From positions 1-64,000 of the forward strand of contig DUEE01000007.1 in NCBI GenBank assembly GCA_011170285.1: 64,000 bases of DNA, in the 5' to 3' direction. Positions 59,117-64,000 of this stretch are shown here, piece by piece. Source of the DNA: Dehalococcoidia bacterium (GTDB taxonomy: Bacteria; Chloroflexota; Dehalococcoidia; Dehalococcoidales; W498). Position 1 is the stretch's first letter. Each line of letters opens with the position of its first letter. The notes beneath the pieces are model-generated. The model was given only the letters and a program-made list of their open reading frames with translations. It was not told the DNA's origin and made no database searches. Made by a program: the position numbers and the translations under genes.

Positions 59117-60622
59117 ATGACTAAGAACAGAATTGATAGCAAAATTTCAGATCACACAAGGTACAAAAAGGAATTAACACCCCCGTTCTTAAAATTTAAG
59201 ATGACCCCTTCATCATGGATTGATGAAAGGCTCCCTGAAATGCTGTGGGCAGTATTGGTTATTGGAAGTGTAGAAAGAGAAAAGGCTCTCAGTTTCTTCA
59301 GGTACATTTCAGATTACATACCGAAAAACCCCGATTGCTACAACGTCACGCAAAGCGGAATAGGTGAATTTACTAAAGCTAAAAGAAAGGGATTTATAGT
59401 AAGAGCTTCATCTTGGTCAGAAGAAGTAAAGATGGCTCTACGTCCGCTAACCCTGTTCCCAAGCTTACCAGCCGTCGATGACTGGAAGGATTCTTTGGAT
59501 AAGCCAATACCAAAAGATGATTGGCAGAAGTTGTCCGAGGCTATTTTAACAAGTTATTGGCACCAATCTCAAGAAGCAACCGACTGCCGGTGGATTAGGT
59601 TGTTCTGTGTTATCTTGGGGGGAAAGATGAAATTCACCAGAGAAATGGAAGACACAGTACACGGAGTATTTGAATATCCGAATTATGGTGATATGCGACG
59701 TATACGACCATTTATTAGAGCAAGCGAAATATCCTTGCCCCCGACAAGTAAGGAAAAGTCTAGCGAGTGGTCTCAGAATTTCTGGCAGTATTGTTATGAT
59801 AAAACTGGTTGTATTCCCGAGGAAAGAGTAAGTGAAAAGATAAAGAATAGACAGAAAACACTTTCTGATGAAATGGAAGATACTGGTAAGTACTACTTAA
59901 AGGAGACGGTAGAAGTCCGAAATAAACTCATTGACCACTTTTTTAATACGTCTAAGGTATCTACAATAGACTCTCGACATGAAGGTGCTTTCGGTATTGC
60001 TCTCTATGGATTGACACTCTTTATTGAGATAATTTTATATTGAGCATCGCTATCCATTACTGGCAGACTAGCCCTAAGATCCTTAGTAGAAGCATATATC
60101 ACGTTTAAGTATTTACTCTTAAAAGAAAAAGAGGAATCCCGAATTTGGGACGATTATCGAAGCTACGGAACTGGACAGCTTAAGCTTCTTTTTTTGAAAC
60201 TAAAGGAATTGGGCGAGGAAATTAGCAGCATTGAAATTGACGATATAGACCGTCTTGCCAATGAAGACAAGTGGATTGAATTCACCTCTATAAATCTTGG
60301 ACATTGGGCTTCAGTAGATTTGAGAAAAATTAGTGATGATGTCGGTCTAAAGGAACTTTATGATAAGTATTATGTATATACCTCCGGCTATATGCATTCT
60401 AACTGGGGGGCGGTGAGGGAATCTGTTTATCAGAAGTGTGTTAATCCTTTACATCGTTACCACAGAATACCGACTTATGATTTACCGCTTATGCCAAGCG
60501 TTACCTCTGATGCAAGAAATATCACAAACGGTATTTTGGAATGTTTATCTGAAGCGTATCCGAAGCTTGATTGTAGACTTACACAATCAGATAAAAAGGA
60601 ACAAGAGAAGTCTGAGTCTTAA
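59117..60622 (+). pseudogene. DUF5677-like gene interrupted by an in-frame TGA
   Basis: The frame from ATG 59117 runs 308 codons to TGA 60041-60043 and then stays open in the same frame to TAA 60620-60622. The joined product would be about 501 residues. Sequence after the TGA continues smoothly: LALRSLVEAYITFKYLL and YYVYTSGYMHSNWG, as in the DUF5677 family. There is no shift. Selenocysteine is unlikely (no good SECIS-like hairpin, non-enzymatic context), so a nonsense mutation or assembly error is more probable. Confidence 0.65.
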
Positions 60623-60675
60623 GAATTTACCGCCTTATCAAAGAGAAGTTCGGGAACTGTCCTGTTTGGGTGGGT

Positions 60676-61554
60676 CTAAAGTAGGCGGAGGGTCTGTGGC
60701 TCAAGCTCAAGGCTGATGTCGAGGGCTTTTGAAGAGTGAGTGAGGGCACCGATAGAGATAGTATCAACCCCTGCCCTAGCTATAGCGGGGATATTCTCCA
60801 GTGTAATTCCTCCTGATGCTTCAATCTTAACATCACCTGAGACTAAGTTCACTGTGCGGCGCATTTCATCAGGGCTCATATTATCCAGCATAATTATATC
60901 AGCCCCAGCTTCGGCAGCGTCCAGGGCTTGTTGAGTAGTATTGACCTCTACCTCAACCTTTAACTCTTTAGGGGCATTGTGTTTTGCCTTAGCTACAATA
61001 TCCTTTAAGCTCATGCCCAAGGTATGTAGCGCAGCTAGATGGTTATCCTTAATAAGAATACCATCACCCAGGTGAAAACGGTGATTCTGTCCGCCTCCAA
61101 GACGCACTGCATATTTTTCCAGTAGTCTGAGACCGGGGGTGGTTTTGCGAGTATCGGTAATATTGACCACAAATCCCTGTATTTTGGCTGTATATTTGGC
61201 TGTCTGTGAGGCAATACCACTAAGACTCTGCAGAAAATTTAGAGCTACCCGCTCGGCTTTGAGAATACTGGCTGCGCTACCTGAAATAGTGGTTACTATG
61301 TCACCAGGTTCAACCTCGGCTCCATCCTGAATAAGCACCTCAACCTTGAGAAATGGGTCAACCTTGAGAAACACCCTCTTAGCTACCTCACTACCAGCCA
61401 GAATTCCCTTTGCCTTAACCAGTATGGACGCCTTCCCTTGGAGGTCAGGTGGTATTAATGCTTCGGTGGTGATATCACCGTGGCTTATATCTTCAGCTAG
61501 AGCCAGGTCTATGATGTTATCAATCTGTTCTTGGGATAATTGGAGATTGTCTAT
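60676..61554 (-). CDS. nadC: nicotinate-nucleotide pyrophosphorylase (carboxylating)
   Basis: NadC converts quinolinate and PRPP to nicotinate mononucleotide. Family sequence fills the frame from DNLQLSQEQIDNIIDLALAE (61551) through DISHGDITTEALIP, TRKTTPGLRLLEKYAVRLGG, GGQNHRFHLGDGILIKDNH, EVEVNTTQQALDAAEAGADI and GGITLENIPA. No ATG, GTG or TTG fits in the N-terminal 60 codons. The frame opens after TAG 61557-61555, and an ATA at 61554 has GGGGGTG six bases upstream. GTG 61374 would remove 60 residues. The start was apparently replaced by the tail of repeat A. Confidence 0.85.
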   Translation of the reverse strand: MDNLQLSQEQIDNIIDLALAEDISHGDITTEALIPPDLQGKASILVKAKGILAGSEVAKRVFLKVDPFLKVEVLIQDGAEVEPGDIVTTISGSAASILKAERVALNFLQSLSGIASQTAKYTAKIQGFVVNITDTRKTTPGLRLLEKYAVRLGGGQNHRFHLGDGILIKDNHLAALHTLGMSLKDIVAKAKHNAPKELKVEVEVNTTQQALDAAEAGADIIMLDNMSPDEMRRTVNLVSGDVKIEASGGITLENIPAIARAGVDTISIGALTHSSKALDISLELEPQTLRLL

Positions 61555-61610
61555 CTACATCACCCCCTTCAATCTACCCCAAATAAGCTACTTCTATTTG
61601 TAATAACTTA

Positions 61611-63155
61611 TCATTTTAATGTGAATAAGATATGGTGTTGCCACTGGGGTGAGCTCTGGGGAAAGTCGGAGCGGAAGTGGGCACCGCGGCTCTCTTGTCT
61701 AAGTAGGGCAGCCTCAGCTACTAGGCGACCAGTCAGCACCAGGTTATTTAGTTCATAAGAAGGGCGGTCTGTAGGCTGAGGTAATGACCTTTGCCAGGCA
61801 GCCAAGATATTTACGGATTTGGTTAGCCCTTCCTTGTTGCGGATAATACCTATATCATCCCAGAGAAGTTGTTGTAAGGCAGAAAGGCTGGGTGGGGGCA
61901 CCACTTCAGAAAATTCTCTCTGGCTCAGTGAATAGTGAGCTTCCACACCTTCTCTGGTAGTAGGTGCCTCGGTAGCAGTTCTTTTTCTGGTCTTTTCCAT
62001 AATTCTCTTGCTGAACACAAGCACTTCAAGCATTGAGTTCGAGGCTAGTCGATTGGCTCCGTGGACTCCGGTGCAAGCGGTTTCACCAGTAGCAAATAGT
62101 CCAGCTATATTAGTTTCGCCCCAGGTATTGGTCTTGATGCCACCCATCATGTAATGGGCTGCCGGTGCCACCGGTATCAGACCTTTAGTAATGTCAAGAC
62201 CGTGGTCTAGGCAGAAGCGATATATATGGGGAAACCGGGTGGTAGTAACATGGGGTGGTAGGTGAGTAACATCAATAAAGGCCCGATCTGAGCCTGTTTT
62301 TTCCATCTCGTATAGTATGCTACGAGCTACTACATCTCGTGGTGCTAGGTCTCTCTCAGGTGTATAGTCAGACATGAAGTTATAGCCATCTACATTTCGT
62401 AGTATTCCTCCCTCACCCCTGACCGCTTCCGATATAAGGAATGGGGTTACTCCGGGCAAGCGCAGAGCAGTAGGATGGAACTGAAAAAACTCCAGGTCCA
62501 CTATCTCCGCCCTAGCCTTATAGGCTAAGGCTATACCATCACCGGTGGCTATATCCGAGTTAGTATTAAACTTGAATAGCTGTCCAGCACCACCAGTAGC
62601 TAGAATCAAGGAGCCACAGCCGAATTCCTCAATAGAGCCGGTGCGGCAATCAAGGGCTTTTATTCCCTTAACTGTCTTCCTCTCTACCAGAATCTCGGTA
62701 GCCAGGCAATCTTCCAGTACCTGGATTCTAGACGAGCGAACCTGCTTACTTAGCGTAACTTCAATATGTTCGCCAGTAGCGTCACCCCCGGCATGCAGGA
62801 TGCGGGGCACACTGTGGGCTGCCTCTATGGTAAGGGCAACCTCTCCGTTAAGGGTGTCAAAGGGAACTCCAAAATTGACCAGGTCGGTGATGCGGTCAGG
62901 GGCTTCATTTACTAATATACGCACTGCCTCTTCGTCACACAGGCCATCTCCAGCGGCCATGGTATCCTGGAAGTGAAGCTCAACAGAATCATCCTTACCT
63001 ATGGCAGCGGCAACACCCCCCTGCGCATGTTTGGTATTGCAGTCATCAATACTGCCCTTGGTTATAATGAGCACACTCCCCTGCTCTTTTGCCAACAGGG
63101 CAGTATAAAGCCCGGCAATACCACTGCCAACAATAATATAGTCATAATAACTCAT
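61611..63155 (-). CDS. nadB: L-aspartate oxidase
   Basis: NadB oxidises aspartate to iminoaspartate, the first step of NAD synthesis. The 514 residues show YDYIIVGSGIAGLYTALLAK (FAD), TKHAQGGVAAAIG, HSVPRILHAGGDATGEHIEV, GEGGILRNVDG and PVAPAAHYMMGGIKTN. It ends shortly before nadC and starts 24 bases after the nadA stop; the three form a minus-strand operon. Confidence 0.96.
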   Translation of the reverse strand: MSYYDYIIVGSGIAGLYTALLAKEQGSVLIITKGSIDDCNTKHAQGGVAAAIGKDDSVELHFQDTMAAGDGLCDEEAVRILVNEAPDRITDLVNFGVPFDTLNGEVALTIEAAHSVPRILHAGGDATGEHIEVTLSKQVRSSRIQVLEDCLATEILVERKTVKGIKALDCRTGSIEEFGCGSLILATGGAGQLFKFNTNSDIATGDGIALAYKARAEIVDLEFFQFHPTALRLPGVTPFLISEAVRGEGGILRNVDGYNFMSDYTPERDLAPRDVVARSILYEMEKTGSDRAFIDVTHLPPHVTTTRFPHIYRFCLDHGLDITKGLIPVAPAAHYMMGGIKTNTWGETNIAGLFATGETACTGVHGANRLASNSMLEVLVFSKRIMEKTRKRTATEAPTTREGVEAHYSLSQREFSEVVPPPSLSALQQLLWDDIGIIRNKEGLTKSVNILAAWQRSLPQPTDRPSYELNNLVLTGRLVAEAALLRQESRGAHFRSDFPQSSPQWQHHILFTLK

Positions 63156-63181
63156 CTAGCTACCTCGGTGGCTTTATCCTA

Positions 63182-64000
63182 CTAACTAATAGCCAGCATC
63201 CGGTCAACAGCCTGCTTTGCTTTTAATCTTACCTCTTCAGGCACGGTTACAATATTTTGCCTAAGTTCCATTGTTTTAACAATGGTTTCCAGTGTCGTCT
63301 TCTTCATATCAGTGCAGATTTGGCTGTTAGTGACTAAGTAGAAGGATTTATCGGGATTGTCTAAGCGCAATCGGTGAAGTAGTCCTTCCTCAGTACCAAT
63401 AATAAAGCTATTATGTGAGTTTGCCTTAACATAGCGAAGCATCTGTGAGGTGCTAAGGGCGGCTTCAGCCAGGGCTATTACCTCAGGTCGGCACTCAGGA
63501 TGGACTAATACTTGAGCTTCAGGGTGGAGTTGTTTCGCCAGCTTTACTTGCTCAGGCTTAAGTCGGTGGTGAACATAACAAAAGCCGGGATAGAGAATTA
63601 GCCTCTTCTTGGTCTTGGTGGCAGTATAGGCACCCAGGTTCTGGTCAGGAATGAAAATTATGTCATCATTTGCTATTGAGTTTACTACCTTGTCGCTATT
63701 GGCTGAGGTGCAGCAGATCTCGCTTTCAGCTTTGATTTCAGCTGATGAGTTGATATAGCAGACGACCGATGCCCCGGGGTACCTCTGCTTCCACTCTCTC
63801 AGCTCATCAACATTAATCATGTCTGCCAGCGGACAGCCAGCACTACCCTCCGATAGCACGACAGTGCGGTAAGGATTTATGATGGCAGCGGTTTCAGCCA
63901 TAAAGCGGACACCACAGAAAATAATTGTCTCAGCATCTACTTCGGCGCACTGGCGTGATAGCTCCAGGGAGTCACCAACAAAGTCGGCTATATCCTGAAC
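63182..64000 (-). CDS. nadA: quinolinate synthase, 5' end outside the window
   Basis: NadA condenses iminoaspartate with dihydroxyacetone phosphate using a 4Fe-4S cluster. The frame enters at 64000 with VQDIADFVGDSLELSRQCAE and reads through TIIFCGVRFMAETAAIINP, NSSAEIKAESEICCTSAN, YPGFCYVHHRLKPEQV and HPECRPEVIALAEAA to the end LAIS. Conserved cysteines (CGVRFMAE, HPEC, and C in SQICTDMKK) are present. About 80-100 N-terminal residues lie beyond the edge. Confidence 0.95.
   Translation of the reverse strand, partial: VQDIADFVGDSLELSRQCAEVDAETIIFCGVRFMAETAAIINPYRTVVLSEGSAGCPLADMINVDELREWKQRYPGASVVCYINSSAEIKAESEICCTSANSDKVVNSIANDDIIFIPDQNLGAYTATKTKKRLILYPGFCYVHHRLKPEQVKLAKQLHPEAQVLVHPECRPEVIALAEAALSTSQMLRYVKANSHNSFIIGTEEGLLHRLRLDNPDKSFYLVTNSQICTDMKKTTLETIVKTMELRQNIVTVPEEVRLKAKQAVDRMLAIS

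Noticed and set aside
60041-60085. Selenocysteine insertion at the in-frame TGA
   Set aside because: The only nearby hairpin (GGC-AGACTA-GCC) is tiny and lacks the expected apical G-U, and the protein shows no redox context.

Overview
The window looks like a chromosomal segment of an uncultured Chloroflexota bacterium, most likely class Dehalococcoidia. This is inferred from gene content: an HdrABC-type cluster, CooT plus a CbiM/Q/O nickel-cobalt importer, RNase J, a type-4 uracil-DNA glycosylase, MutS2 next to a VLRF1-type release factor, an archaeal-looking NMP-kinase-like/dCMP deaminase pair, and numerous palindromic intergenic repeats. It was not tested by a database search. Most of the window is dense housekeeping sequence, interrupted by four areas of decayed or mobile DNA.

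Layout. 1-3600: decayed left end with an IS transposase tail, a REP-like repeat, a MerR/GyrI-type regulator with a textbook MerR promoter, a B12-binding radical SAM gene with no normal start codon, and two broken copies of the uvrB promoter plus 5' end. 3821-8122: intact uvrB, a glycosyltransferase, a 54-residue basic protein, an ICMT-like membrane protein and an SRPBCC protein. 8132-16293 (minus strand): ftsK, rnj, udg, a HAD phosphatase, tsaB, a secreted seven-repeat protein with a dockerin, and tsaE. 16371-18722: remnants of a large serine recombinase and of a hybrid histidine kinase. 18970-23624 (minus): a VLRF1-type peptidyl-tRNA hydrolase, mutS2 and thiL. 23790-31449 (minus): a five-gene Hdr cluster. 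31792-34513: a GAF remnant, a phosphoesterase, rsmA and ispE. 35346-40743: a CCA-type nucleotidyltransferase, then a pantothenate group (DUF2520 protein, panD, panB, panC) and a CBS protein. 40766-42525: a duplication scar and a LAGLIDADG endonuclease. 42548-49032: an MFS transporter with a PadR regulator, four tRNAs, an NMP-kinase-like protein, dCMP deaminase, a lipid kinase, dcd, tRNA-Met and a second nucleotidyltransferase. 49035-53988: secD, secF, a CDF transporter, a LysE exporter, an FmdB protein and dtd. 54082-58759: a Fur-family regulator and a nickel/cobalt uptake locus. 59117-60622: a gene broken by an in-frame TGA. 60676-64000: nadC, nadB and nadA, the last running off the edge.

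The most unusual unit is the Hdr cluster. One consensus promoter (TTGACA-18 bp-TATAAT) precedes a free-standing AsnC/Lrp ligand-binding domain, an AsnC-HdrC fusion, HdrB, an HdrA carrying an inserted GltD-like flavoprotein, and a response-regulator receiver domain fused to a GltD-like flavoprotein with ferredoxin clusters. This looks like a heterodisulfide-reductase-type electron-transfer complex with two kinds of signalling domain built into its subunits.

Other points worth a second look are the triplicated uvrB 5' end, the mutS2-VLRF1 pair (probable ribosome rescue), a promoter-to-terminator leader before the pantothenate genes, repeated ATTGCAT motifs in the metal locus, a tandem-duplication junction made of panC and MFS gene tails, and a palindromic repeat that supplies Shine-Dalgarno sequence to several genes and appears to have replaced the start of nadC.
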